From Gemmatimonadota bacterium (GTDB taxonomy: Bacteria > Gemmatimonadota > Gemmatimonadetes > Gemmatimonadales > GWC2-71-9), in assembly GCA_022573095.1 (NCBI GenBank), contig JACZUR010000029.1, positions 1 to 14,393 on the forward strand: a stretch of 14,393 nt of DNA. Reading direction: 5' to 3'. Every line of letters begins with the position of its first letter. Positions within the stretch are counted from its first letter, which is position 1. The position numbers and the translations under genes were made by a program. The notes under the pieces were generated by a model. It was not told the origin of the DNA and searched no databases. It saw nothing but the letters and a program-made list of their open reading frames with translations. Below are positions 7,561-14,393 of the stretch, one piece after another.

Positions 7561-8487
7561 GTGTTCTCCAACTCAATCAAGGCGGTTCCATTGTTTGCGC
7601 TGGTTGTCTACAGTTGCTTGGGTAAGGTCGCAGATCATGAAACTCTCGGTGACCGAGCCTATCTTGCTCACGAATTTGTGGAAGCGCTGGTAGAGTACCG
7701 GTTAGCGATGGCCCAAGGCATTACCACGCCCGTGCTGCGCGGTAAGGCAGGCGCCGCAGCGCTACGGTCGCGAGACCTCGTGGCGGCTGCAAGGGAATAC
7801 GCCGCCCTCGCTGAGGAGGACCGCGAGCGGATAACCGAAGCTGCCGACGGACTCGAACGTGTCGCGGTCGCGGCGATCGAAGACGGTAACCGCGAGGCCC
7901 TGCAGGTTTCTTTGGAGAGTCTTATGGAGATCGCGGAGGGCCGAGCCCTGGGGCGTTTTGCGCAACAGGTTGCCGACGGATTTGGATCGGCATCGAGTTC
8001 GCAGGATGCGTTAGCCATGTTACCCTACGCCGCTGCGGTTGCAAGCGATACAAGAACCCAGGATTCCCTCGTTCACGAGTACGCCCAAACAATGGCCTTG
8101 CGGAACGAATGCAGCAGGGCCGTTCCGATCTTCGAAAGCCTGCTGCGCCGAAGAAGGAATATCAGCATAATCGAGGATGCGCAGACCGGGCTCGCCGAGT
8201 GTGCTCTCTCCCTGGGCCATCGGGCGCTGAACTCCGGGCGGCCGACTGAGGCCGAAGAGTGGTTTCGCAAGGCCGTTGCTGGCGGCGGTCAGTCGCACTT
8301 TGCGATGCTGGCGTACATTGGCCTGGGTGATGTCATGTTTGCTCAGGGTGATTTTCTCGGTGCTGCGGATGCATACTGGGAAGCGCGCTTTGGTGCTGCA
8401 CCGGGTAGCGGTATTTATCGACTTGCCGAGGAGCGGCTGAACAATCTTGGTGATGCGGGAACGGTGGAGGGGGAGAAGGGGTTCTAA
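7561..8487 (+). CDS. Putative TPR-like lipoprotein, function unknown
   Basis: A 308-residue protein starting with a short positively charged stretch and a hydrophobic core (AVPLFALVVYSC), ending in Cys19, so a lipoprotein signal is likely although Tyr before Ser is not a standard lipobox residue. The rest is alanine-rich and alpha-helical, with degenerate TPR-like pairs: LGDRAYLAHEFVEALVEYRL (about 29-48), AAALRSRDLVAAAREYAALA, RALNSGRPTEAEEWFRKAVA and YIGLGDVMFAQGDFLGAADA (about 252-271). The start is GTG, five bases after the preceding stop, with no Shine-Dalgarno sequence I can see. It sits directly before the BamD-like gene, five bases from its start, so an outer-membrane assembly accessory is a reasonable guess. 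I do not recognise the family. Confidence 0.72.
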   Translation: MFSNSIKAVPLFALVVYSCLGKVADHETLGDRAYLAHEFVEALVEYRLAMAQGITTPVLRGKAGAAALRSRDLVAAAREYAALAEEDRERITEAADGLERVAVAAIEDGNREALQVSLESLMEIAEGRALGRFAQQVADGFGSASSSQDALAMLPYAAAVASDTRTQDSLVHEYAQTMALRNECSRAVPIFESLLRRRRNISIIEDAQTGLAECALSLGHRALNSGRPTEAEEWFRKAVAGGGQSHFAMLAYIGLGDVMFAQGDFLGAADAYWEARFGAAPGSGIYRLAEERLNNLGDAGTVEGEKGF

Positions 8488-8492
8488 GGCCG

Positions 8493-9233
8493 ATGCGCAA
8501 GCTGTTTACCGTGGTGCTTGGAGTGGCATCGGTGGCCGGGTGTGCGAGAAACATAGATCTCGATCGGTTTACCACTCCCCAGGAAATGCTCGACGCGGCC
8601 GTTGCCGAGAAGGAGCGGGGGAACTGTGTGGGCGCGACCCCGGTATTCAGAAGAGTGTTGCTGGAATTCTCACCCAGAGACCTTCAGACAGCAACCGCCA
8701 GGTTTCATCTTGCGGAGTGCCTCGTAGAGGACAACCAGTATGTGGAAGCCTCGCGACAGTTTCGAAGAGTGGCGAACGAATTTCCCACGGGAGAACTCGC
8801 CGCACTAGCGCTGCTGCGATCGGGGGATGCTTTGGCGCAGCTTTGGAAGAGGCCAGAACTAGACCCGACCTACGGCCAGAGCGCAATGGCTGCTTATACG
8901 GAACTGCTGAACCGCTATCCGTTGGCAACGGAAGCCGACTCAGCTCGTCAGCGGAGCAACGACCTTTCCAATAGGTTCGCAGTAAAAGAATTCAGAACGG
9001 GTCGGTACTATTACAGGCACGGCGCTTACGATTCCGCTATTATCTACTTTAGAAACGTCGTTGGGGACTATCCGCGTTCAGATGTAGTACCAGCAGCGCT
9101 CCTTACCCTGGTCGACATCTATCGCCGGCTGGGGTACGAGCAGGAGCGAGAGGAAACATGCCAACTGCTATTCCGATTCCACTCGGACACTCCGGGCTTG
9201 GCGGAGTCCTGTACCGACGACGCTGTGTCATAG
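8493..9233 (+). CDS. bamD: Outer membrane protein assembly factor BamD-like lipoprotein
   Basis: A 246-residue lipoprotein, close to the usual BamD length. The signal peptide MRKLFTVVLGVASVAGC has a perfect lipobox (VAGC) with Cys17 as the lipidated residue. The mature part has TPR pairs: EKERGNCVGATPVFRRVLLE (about 39-58), TARFHLAECLVEDNQYVEAS, then ALLRSGDALAQLWKRPELDP, and YYYRHGAYDSAIIYFRNVV (about 172-190), which is the BamD/YfiO pattern. BamD is the essential partner of BamA in folding outer-membrane beta-barrel proteins, so its presence argues for a diderm cell. It is followed after four bases by nadD and then secA, an order I recall from Gemmatimonadota. A generic YbgF/ComL-type TPR lipoprotein is the alternative. 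Confidence 0.78.
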   Translation: MRKLFTVVLGVASVAGCARNIDLDRFTTPQEMLDAAVAEKERGNCVGATPVFRRVLLEFSPRDLQTATARFHLAECLVEDNQYVEASRQFRRVANEFPTGELAALALLRSGDALAQLWKRPELDPTYGQSAMAAYTELLNRYPLATEADSARQRSNDLSNRFAVKEFRTGRYYYRHGAYDSAIIYFRNVVGDYPRSDVVPAALLTLVDIYRRLGYEQEREETCQLLFRFHSDTPGLAESCTDDAVS

Positions 9234-9237
9234 TCCC

Positions 9238-9813
9238 TTGAGGGTTGGCGTGTTCGGCGGGACGTTCGATCCCGTTCACAACGGGCATTTGTCGGCCGGC
9301 CTTTCGGCGATTAGGCAGCTGAATCTTGACCAGATAAGACTAATCCCCGTCTGCCAGCAGCCACTAAAGAGAAGCGCTCCGGTTACAAGCGCTAACGACA
9401 GAGTCGCAATGCTGGAACTCGCCACTGAGGATCAACCTGCGTTCGTTGTGGACCTCCGGGAGATCGATCGTGGGGGTTTGTCCTACACGGCCGATACCAT
9501 CGCAGAACTGAGGATGGAGTTTCTCGGCGATGAGTTATTTTTATTGCTTGGGAGCGACGCGGCTAAGGACTTTTCGCGCTGGAGAGATACTTCTGAAATT
9601 GAACGAGATGTCCAGTTGGTGATTCTGACCAGGCCCGGATCTGAAACTATGGGACCTATTCTTTCTGGGACATACCTGGAAGTCCCGTTGGTTGACGTAT
9701 CATCGTCGATGATCAGGACTGCCGTTCGGCGGGGTGGGGTGATCGATGAGATGGTCCCAGCCTCGGTTGCCAGTTACATACACGATAGAGGGTTGTACCA
9801 GAGCGATATTTGA
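9238..9813 (+). CDS. nadD: Nicotinate-nucleotide adenylyltransferase
   Basis: A 191-residue enzyme that joins nicotinate mononucleotide and ATP to deamido-NAD, a committed step of NAD synthesis in the cytoplasm. The nucleotidyltransferase motif GGTFDPVHNGHL spans residues 7-18, with His14 and His17 forming the HxGH element. SYTADT (82-87) is the conserved NadD block, and VSSSMIR (154-160) is the (I/V)SxTxIR-like nucleotide-binding motif, here with Ser in place of the usual Thr. The start is TTG at 9238, four bases after the bamD stop, without a convincing ribosome site. It is the only start that leaves the first beta strand and GGTFDP intact. The stop TGA shares a base with the secA ATG (TGATG), suggesting coupling. 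RsfS, a frequent neighbour of nadD elsewhere, is absent here. Confidence 0.92.
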   Translation: MRVGVFGGTFDPVHNGHLSAGLSAIRQLNLDQIRLIPVCQQPLKRSAPVTSANDRVAMLELATEDQPAFVVDLREIDRGGLSYTADTIAELRMEFLGDELFLLLGSDAAKDFSRWRDTSEIERDVQLVILTRPGSETMGPILSGTYLEVPLVDVSSSMIRTAVRRGGVIDEMVPASVASYIHDRGLYQSDI

Positions 9814-12800
9814 TGCTTAAGAAATTGGTTACGTCGGTTATCGGTACGAGGTTTGAGCGAGATCTCAAGCGAATCCAACCGGTGATCGATCAGATTCACG
9901 ATTGCGAAAAGCAGCTGTCGTCTTCTTCGGAAGCAGAACTCAAGGCGCAGGCTGAACGATTTCGCGGCGTAGTCAAGGATCGCGTCGGCACGATCCAGCA
10001 GCAACTGGAGATGCGCCGCGCGGAGAAACATGCGTGTGCAGACCCTGAGAGACGCGATGAGCTCGACGACGAGGTTCATGAACTAGAGGAGAAATATAAG
10101 GGCGAACTTGGGAAGGTTCTAGATGACATCCTACCGGAGGCGTTCGCAACCGTAAGAGAGGCCTGTCGCCGCTTGCTTGGGACCAAGGTTCTAGTGACTG
10201 GCCTTGAGTTGGAGTGGGAAATGGTACCGTACGATGTTCAACTCATAGGCGGCATCATCCTACACGAGGGCAAGATAGCCGAAATGGCCACGGGGGAAGG
10301 AAAAACTCTCGTTGCCACCTTGCCGATCTATCTCAACGCCTTGGCGAAACGCGGCGTCCACGTTGTAACCGTAAACAATTACCTAGCCCGCAGAGACTCG
10401 CAGTGGATGGGTCATTTGTTGAAATATCTTGGCCTTACGGTTGGATGTCTGGACGACACGCAGCCGTCGAGCGCCGAGCGCAGGGCAGCGTACGAGTGCG
10501 ACGTAACCTACGGAACGAACAACGAATTTGGATTCGACTACCTGCGTGACAACATGGTGTTTCAGCTGGAGCAGCGTGTTCAGCGGGAGCACGCGTACGC
10601 GATTATCGATGAGGTGGATTCCATCCTGGTAGACGAGGCGCGCACGCCTCTAATAATCTCTGGTCCTGTAGGAAACGAGGGGGATGAGAAATACCAAGAG
10701 TTTAATCCTCGGATTCAAGGACTGATTCGCAAGCAGACCGGTGTTGCCAACGAGTTGATCGCAAGTGCGGAACGTCTGCTTGAAGATGAAGAGCAACGCT
10801 ACGAGGGGGGAGTCAAACTCTTCCAGGTTCAAAAAGGAATGCCGAAGAACAAGCGCTTTATGAAACTGATCCAAGAACCGGAAACCAAACAACTCCTTCA
10901 GCGCGTCGAGCTTGACTGGCTCGCCGACCGCAAACTCCCGGCCAAAGATCAACGCTTCAAGGACTTTGAGGATCAGCTTTGCTTCATCATGGATGAACGG
11001 GGCCGCTCCGTCCATCTGACAGACCTTGGAGTGGAGGAGATGAGTCCGGATGACCCGAACCTGTTCGTCGTGCCGGATATCTCTGAAGCGGTGGGTGTTC
11101 TGGAGCGAGACGAGTCGCTTAGCCCTCAAGAGAGACTGGAGAAACGGCGTGATTTGGATGCGGAATACGCGGCCAAGAGCGAGAAGCTGCACATCATTCA
11201 CAAGTTACTCCAGGCTCATTCGCTCTATGAGAAAGATGTCGAGTACGTAGTTCAGGACGGCCAGGTGTTCATCGTCGACGAGTTTACCGGCCGAATCATG
11301 GCGGGGAGGCGTTGGTCTGACGGACTGCACCAGGCGATCGAAGCCAAAGAGGGAGTCAAGATACGGGGAGAAACGCAGACCCTGGCCACTATCACTATCC
11401 AGAACTTCTTCCGCATGTATGACAAACTCTCCGGCATGACGGGAACGGCAGAAACCGAAGAGACGGAGTTCTTTCAGATCTATGGACTCGAGGTGATGGT
11501 GATTCCCACTAATCGCCCGGTACGGCGCGTTGATCATCACGATCTCCTCTACCAGTCCCGCAGAGAGAAGTACACCGCGGTGATCGAGGAGATCGAACGG
11601 CATCATGAGCGAGGGTTGCCGATACTGGTCGGCACGGTTTCGGTTGAAGTCTCCGAGACTCTCGCCAGAATGCTCAAGCGTCGTGGTTTGAAGTTTGAGG
11701 TGCTCAATGCGAAACAGCACCAAAGAGAGGCGGAAATCATCACACAGGCGGGCAGGCCGGGCGCGATTACCATCGCCACTAATATGGCCGGCCGCGGCAC
11801 GGATATCAAACTCGGAGCGGGTGTAAAGCAGTGTGATATCTGCGGCATCAAGTCCAAGGTTGCACCATTTGGTCAGAACATCGCCACACCGGACCTAAGC
11901 GTCGACGAAATAAGGAAACGGGGCTGCAACGACGAACCACCTTGCGGACTTACCGTAATAGGCACCGAAAGGCACGAGTCGCGACGCATCGACAGACAGC
12001 TCAGGGGACGCTCCGGCAGGCAAGGGGATCCGGGCCAGAGTGTCTTCTTTCTGTCTTTGGAAGACGACCTGATGCGCCTTTTCGTCTCTGACAGAGTTGC
12101 GAAGTTCATGGAAAAGACGGGAGTCGAAGAGGGAGAGGTACTCACGCACCCATGGTTTACTAAGGCTATTGAGAACGCCCAGAAGCGAGTCGAACTACAG
12201 AACTTCCAGGCACGTAAGAAGCTGCTCGAGTATGACGATGTCATGAACCAGCAGCGGGAGGTGATCTACTCCCAGAGGCTGTTCGCCCTTGAAGGCGGTG
12301 AGGAACTCAAAGCAGAGGCTTTGAAAATGATTGGGTCGGCGCTGTCCAAATTCGCCGAAGAAGCCGGCGCTGAAGAGCCCGAGAACTGGGACCGCAGCCT
12401 GATGAGGACGGACCTGATGATGCGATACCTTGTTCCGGCGCCTGTGATAGAAGACGAGGAAAGAGTTTCTGATCTAAGCGCGCTCGAGAGTGCCGTTCAG
12501 GAAGCCGGAAAGGCGGCCTTTGACGCGAGGCTCGCATCTTGGGACGAGCTGTCTTCGAGGTACAGCGTTCCCGATCTGTCCGAGAAGTTGCTGGCGCAGG
12601 TATCGTTGCAAGTCCTGGACGAAAAATGGAAAGATCATCTCTATGATCTCGATCAGCTGAGGAATGCGATTCACTATAGGGCGTGGGGCCAGAAGGATCC
12701 CCTCATTGAATACAAGAAGGAGGCGTTTGACCTATTCGTAGGGTTGATGGCAGACATCCGGTCTACTTTCGCGGAACGTTTTTTCAAGTTCCAAGTACAG

Positions 12801-13052
12801 GTGAACGCCCCGCCACCACGGCAAGCGGTTCCCCAACGGGTGCAGATGAGACATGATACCGCCACTGACGCCGATCTGATGGTGGGTGCCGGCGGAGGAA
12901 ATCTTCCCCCGGGGCCGATGTCCACCTCCGGTCCCGGCGATAGCGGCTCCACGGTGGTTGCCCCTCAGAAAGCCGATGTAAAGGTAGGAAGAAACGATCC
13001 CTGCCCGTGCGGAAGTGGCAAGAAATACAAGAAATGCCACGGCCGCGCGTAA
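9813..13052 (+). CDS. secA: Preprotein translocase ATPase subunit SecA
   Basis: The 1079-residue motor ATPase that pushes unfolded preproteins through SecYEG. The N-terminal segment resembles other SecAs (MLKKLVTSVIGTRFERDLKR). MATGEGKT (158-165) is Walker A, IIDEVDSILVDEARTPL with Asp266/Glu267 is Walker B, and FTGRIMAGRRWSDGLHQA, MTGTAETEETEF, ATNMAGRGTDIKLG and GTERHESRRIDRQLRGRSGR cover the preprotein cross-linking and second nucleotide-binding domains. KLLEYDDVMNQQR and WKDHLYDLDQLR belong to the helical scaffold. The C-terminus is a SEC-C zinc motif, CPCGSGKKYKKCH (Cys1064, Cys1066, Cys1075, His1076). It is about 180 residues longer than E. coli SecA, through a charged insertion near residues 55-105, an enlarged preprotein cross-linking domain, a helical-region difference and a Cys-containing insertion at about 670-712. 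The ATG at 9813 overlaps the nadD stop. A TTG at 9810 would add one Met. Confidence 0.97.
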   Translation: MLKKLVTSVIGTRFERDLKRIQPVIDQIHDCEKQLSSSSEAELKAQAERFRGVVKDRVGTIQQQLEMRRAEKHACADPERRDELDDEVHELEEKYKGELGKVLDDILPEAFATVREACRRLLGTKVLVTGLELEWEMVPYDVQLIGGIILHEGKIAEMATGEGKTLVATLPIYLNALAKRGVHVVTVNNYLARRDSQWMGHLLKYLGLTVGCLDDTQPSSAERRAAYECDVTYGTNNEFGFDYLRDNMVFQLEQRVQREHAYAIIDEVDSILVDEARTPLIISGPVGNEGDEKYQEFNPRIQGLIRKQTGVANELIASAERLLEDEEQRYEGGVKLFQVQKGMPKNKRFMKLIQEPETKQLLQRVELDWLADRKLPAKDQRFKDFEDQLCFIMDERGRSVHLTDLGVEEMSPDDPNLFVVPDISEAVGVLERDESLSPQERLEKRRDLDAEYAAKSEKLHIIHKLLQAHSLYEKDVEYVVQDGQVFIVDEFTGRIMAGRRWSDGLHQAIEAKEGVKIRGETQTLATITIQNFFRMYDKLSGMTGTAETEETEFFQIYGLEVMVIPTNRPVRRVDHHDLLYQSRREKYTAVIEEIERHHERGLPILVGTVSVEVSETLARMLKRRGLKFEVLNAKQHQREAEIITQAGRPGAITIATNMAGRGTDIKLGAGVKQCDICGIKSKVAPFGQNIATPDLSVDEIRKRGCNDEPPCGLTVIGTERHESRRIDRQLRGRSGRQGDPGQSVFFLSLEDDLMRLFVSDRVAKFMEKTGVEEGEVLTHPWFTKAIENAQKRVELQNFQARKKLLEYDDVMNQQREVIYSQRLFALEGGEELKAEALKMIGSALSKFAEEAGAEEPENWDRSLMRTDLMMRYLVPAPVIEDEERVSDLSALESAVQEAGKAAFDARLASWDELSSRYSVPDLSEKLLAQVSLQVLDEKWKDHLYDLDQLRNAIHYRAWGQKDPLIEYKKEAFDLFVGLMADIRSTFAERFFKFQVQVNAPPPRQAVPQRVQMRHDTATDADLMVGAGGGNLPPGPMSTSGPGDSGSTVVAPQKADVKVGRNDPCPCGSGKKYKKCHGRA
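11820..11945 (+). other. secA: Cysteine-bearing insertion within SecA nucleotide-binding domain 2
   Basis: Between GRGTDIKLG and GLTVIGTERHESRR, the protein carries about 40 residues with Cys674-x2-Cys677 and Cys705-x5-Cys711. This loop varies in length and sequence among SecAs (E. coli has a helical insertion at the same place). The paired cysteines suggest a metal or disulfide site in addition to the C-terminal SEC-C zinc motif. The metal-binding role is inferred only. Confidence 0.5.
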
Positions 13053-13126
13053 CAGAGTCGCGACAATAGATACTGATCGCAGCGAATAGGTTACGGGACG
13101 CCCCTGTTGGCGCCTACCATTCCTCC
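13053..13126 (+). promoter_or_regulatory. Intergenic region before radC with possible leaderless promoter
   Basis: This 74-base gap is the only one longer than five bases in the window. TACCAT (13115-13120) fits the TAnnnT form of a -10 element and ends six bases before the radC ATG, so transcription would start at or near the A of the ATG. No Shine-Dalgarno sequence precedes that ATG, which agrees with a leaderless message. A -35 element is weak at best (TTACGG at 13091-13096, 18 bases upstream). The 8-base palindrome GTCGCGAC (13057-13064) follows the secA stop, but no U-run accompanies it, so I do not call a terminator. Confidence 0.35.
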
Positions 13127-13813
13127 ATGCCTAGTTATACACTCGCTGAAACCAGGAGCGAGGACCGACCACGAGAGAGGCTCTTCGAGCACGGCCCCGC
13201 TGCGTTGACGGTGATCGAATTGATCGCCATTGTGTTAGGTACGGGGACGAAGCATCGTGACGTAGTCAGAGTTGCCGAGGATCTCGTCGCTGAAGTGGGC
13301 GGTTCGCTGAGGGAATTAGCTCGCAGACCTCCGGGGTTTCTTTCCGAGTTGGATGGTGTGGGGAGTGCCAAGGCCGCCAAGATATCAGCCGCGCTCGAAC
13401 TGGCACGCCGATTGGCAAGCGAATCGAGGGGCGAGAGAATGCAGGTTCGCTCGCCGGGAGACGTATATAGGTGGTGTGCTCCGACCGTGCGCGACCTGGC
13501 TGTGGAGGAATTTCGGTTGCTTGCCCTGGATAGTCAGAATAGGATCATGAGAGAGATATTGGTTACGAGGGGAATCCTAAATAGCTCATTGATTCATCCG
13601 CGCGAGGTTTTTAGGGCCGCCATCGCCGAGGCTGCGGCGGGTATCATCGCAGTCCATAATCACCCGAGCGGTGACCCCACGCCCTCCGCGGATGATAGAG
13701 CCGTGACGGGACAACTGGTCCAGGCGGGCAAGGTGTTGGATATTCCTATGCACGACCACGTGATCATCGGTGGAGATAGGTACTTTAGTTTTGCGGAAGC
13801 GGGTTTACTGTGA
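13127..13813 (+). CDS. radC: RadC-family (DUF2466/MPN+ JAB) protein
   Basis: A 228-residue protein of the RadC family. The N-terminal part (about 1-100) has the helix-hairpin-helix-like region ELDGVGSAKAAKISAALELA. The C-terminal part is an MPN/JAMM domain with the metal-site pattern H-x-H-x7-S-x2-D at His177, His179, Ser187 and Asp190 (HNHPSGDPTPSADD), so all metal ligands are present and a hydrolase-type zinc site is likely intact. The historical DNA-repair role of RadC is doubtful and its true activity is not established. The start ATG has no Shine-Dalgarno sequence (see the preceding promoter). The stop overlaps the next open frame as GTGA at 13810-13813. Confidence 0.92.
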   Translation: MPSYTLAETRSEDRPRERLFEHGPAALTVIELIAIVLGTGTKHRDVVRVAEDLVAEVGGSLRELARRPPGFLSELDGVGSAKAAKISAALELARRLASESRGERMQVRSPGDVYRWCAPTVRDLAVEEFRLLALDSQNRIMREILVTRGILNSSLIHPREVFRAAIAEAAAGIIAVHNHPSGDPTPSADDRAVTGQLVQAGKVLDIPMHDHVIIGGDRYFSFAEAGLL

Positions 13814-14393
13814 CTAGTCTGACGGCCACGTTCGACGACAAGCTGGAAGAACTGCTCGCTGATCGCGGGGAGCTGATCGATCGGGCTCTGGTTGAGCGCG
13901 CCTTCCGTTTCGGGGCGGAGGCACATCGCGGCCAAAAGCGCCTGTCGGGCGAGGACTTCATTTCCCATTCGGTTGCCGTCGCCGAGATTCTGCTGCATCA
14001 GCACCTCGATACGACCTCGGTGGTGGCCGCGCTGTTGCACGATGTTGTCGAGGATTCGGATGTTTCCATTGAGGAGGTTGAGGAGGAAGCGGGTTTGCTC
14101 TATTATTCAGGCGGCGAACTCCGGGTAAGAGAAGATGAGGTATCTGATATTACGAATTTCAGTTTACCACAAGAGCGCTTAATGAAGGGCAAGGTTGATT
14201 CAAGTGAAGTGTTTGAGCTGCGCTACAGCACGCTCCTGGCTCAGGTGAAGTCTCGACAATCTCCAGTGAGGGGATTCCTCGGAGGTCGAGTAGATCTGAT
14301 TCCTCACCAGATGTACATCCTGCACGAGGTAGCGATGCGTCAGATTCCCCGGGTACTACTCGCGGATGAGGTGGGTCTTGGTAAGACTATTGA
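13810..14393 (+). CDS. Open frame: RelA/SpoT HD N-terminus joined in frame to RapA-like SNF2 helicase (3' end outside window)
   Basis: 194 codons are visible and the frame continues past the right edge. Residues 1 to about 94 match the start of a long RelA/SpoT protein. AEAHRGQKRLSGEDFISHSV and VVAALLHDVVEDSDVSIEEV contain the HD-hydrolase histidines and the HD pair (His77-Asp78) expected of (p)ppGpp hydrolases. From about residue 95 the sequence stops resembling RelA/SpoT: the rest of the HD domain (including its late Asp and the VDGVTK-type block) and the synthetase domain are missing. Instead, SDITNFSLPQERLMKGKVD, FLGGRVDLIPHQMYILHEV and PRVLLADEVGLGKTI (187-194) match the pre-helicase region and Walker A of RapA/HepA SNF2 ATPases, without the RapA N-terminal Tudor-like domains. 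The GTG start overlaps radC (GTGA). GC is about 60% before and 50% after the switch (hand count). It may be an assembly chimera, a recombination product or a true fusion. Confidence 0.7.
   Translation, partial: MTSLTATFDDKLEELLADRGELIDRALVERAFRFGAEAHRGQKRLSGEDFISHSVAVAEILLHQHLDTTSVVAALLHDVVEDSDVSIEEVEEEAGLLYYSGGELRVREDEVSDITNFSLPQERLMKGKVDSSEVFELRYSTLLAQVKSRQSPVRGFLGGRVDLIPHQMYILHEVAMRQIPRVLLADEVGLGKTI
14083..14103 (+). other. Apparent junction between RelA/SpoT-like and RapA-like coding sequence
   Basis: The last RelA-like residues are IEEVEEE and the first RapA-like ones GLLYYSGGEL, so the changeover lies about 14083-14103. It falls just behind a purine-rich, partly repeated tract (GAGGAGGTTGAGGAGG at 14071-14086). 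The reading frame stays open across the switch. The exact base cannot be fixed without homologues. Confidence 0.5.

Noticed and set aside
8447..8974. A 175-codon + strand frame crossing the end of the 7561 gene and the bamD-like gene
   Set aside because: Its translation is Arg/Gly-rich without domains, and the overlapping lipoprotein frame is clearly the coding one.
9810..9812. TTG start for SecA one codon upstream of the ATG
   Set aside because: It only adds one Met. The ATG at 9813 gives the usual MLKKL-type beginning and the TGATG coupling with nadD.
10214..10549. A 111-codon + strand frame within secA
   Set aside because: It is a shifted reading of the Walker A region of SecA with low-information, Arg-rich content.
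10650..11201. Longest antisense open frame (183 codons) inside secA
   Set aside because: It lies entirely within the strongly conserved SecA frame and its translation shows no recognisable motif or start signal.
13057..13064. GTCGCGAC palindrome after secA as a terminator or operator
   Set aside because: It is an 8-base perfect palindrome without a loop, a longer stem or a T-run, so it is too little for a terminator and has no partner site.
13892..14128. A 78-codon + strand frame crossing the RelA/RapA join in another frame
   Set aside because: Its Arg/Ser/Pro-rich translation is the typical shadow of a GC-rich gene. The frame from 13810 has clear domain matches on both sides.

Overview
The window is a dense, one-directional stretch of bacterial chromosome. 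Every credible gene is on the + strand, and between the left edge and base 13052 no gap between neighbouring genes is larger than 5 bases. Base composition is around the mid-50s percent GC by eye. The gram-negative style BamD lipoprotein, the order bamD-nadD-secA, the long SecA with a C-terminal SEC-C zinc motif and the two UDP-sugar pathways point to a diderm bacterium. The BamD wording and the SecA architecture resemble what I recall from Gemmatimonadota. That phylum call is an inference from memory, not a search result.

Region 1 (1-6873) makes nucleotide sugars. A partial WbpD/WlbB-type acetyltransferase, a WbpE-type aminotransferase, a WbpB/WlbA-type oxidoreductase and a WbpA-type 6-dehydrogenase together account for UDP-GlcNAc to UDP-2,3-diacetamido-glucuronate. 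They are followed by UDP-glucose 6-dehydrogenase, UDP-glucuronate decarboxylase (UDP-xylose synthase) and a probable UDP-glucuronate 4-epimerase, which would make UDP-GlcA and split it towards UDP-xylose and UDP-galacturonate. Five successive gene boundaries (190, 1350, 2351, 3658, 4965) are 4-base NTGA stop/start overlaps.

Region 2 (6845-9233) holds three tandem repeat-protein genes: a soluble TPR protein, a probable TPR-like lipoprotein, and a BamD-type outer-membrane assembly lipoprotein. Region 3 (9238-13052) is nadD and secA. Envelope polysaccharide precursors, outer-membrane protein assembly, NAD synthesis and protein export thus appear to share one transcription unit.

Region 4 (13053-14393) starts with a 74-base gap carrying a possible leaderless promoter, then radC, then an open frame running off the right edge. 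That last frame is the oddest thing here. Its first ~94 codons are a clear RelA/SpoT N-terminal HD hydrolase start. It then switches in frame, inside the HD domain, to the pre-helicase and Walker A region of a RapA/HepA-type SNF2 ATPase. Hand-counted GC falls from about 60% to about 50% at the switch. This is either a sequence chimera (assembly or recombination) or a real HD-SNF2 fusion. I consider the chimera more likely, but the read-level test is simple. I saw no RNA gene, CRISPR array, insertion sequence or convincing rho-independent terminator.
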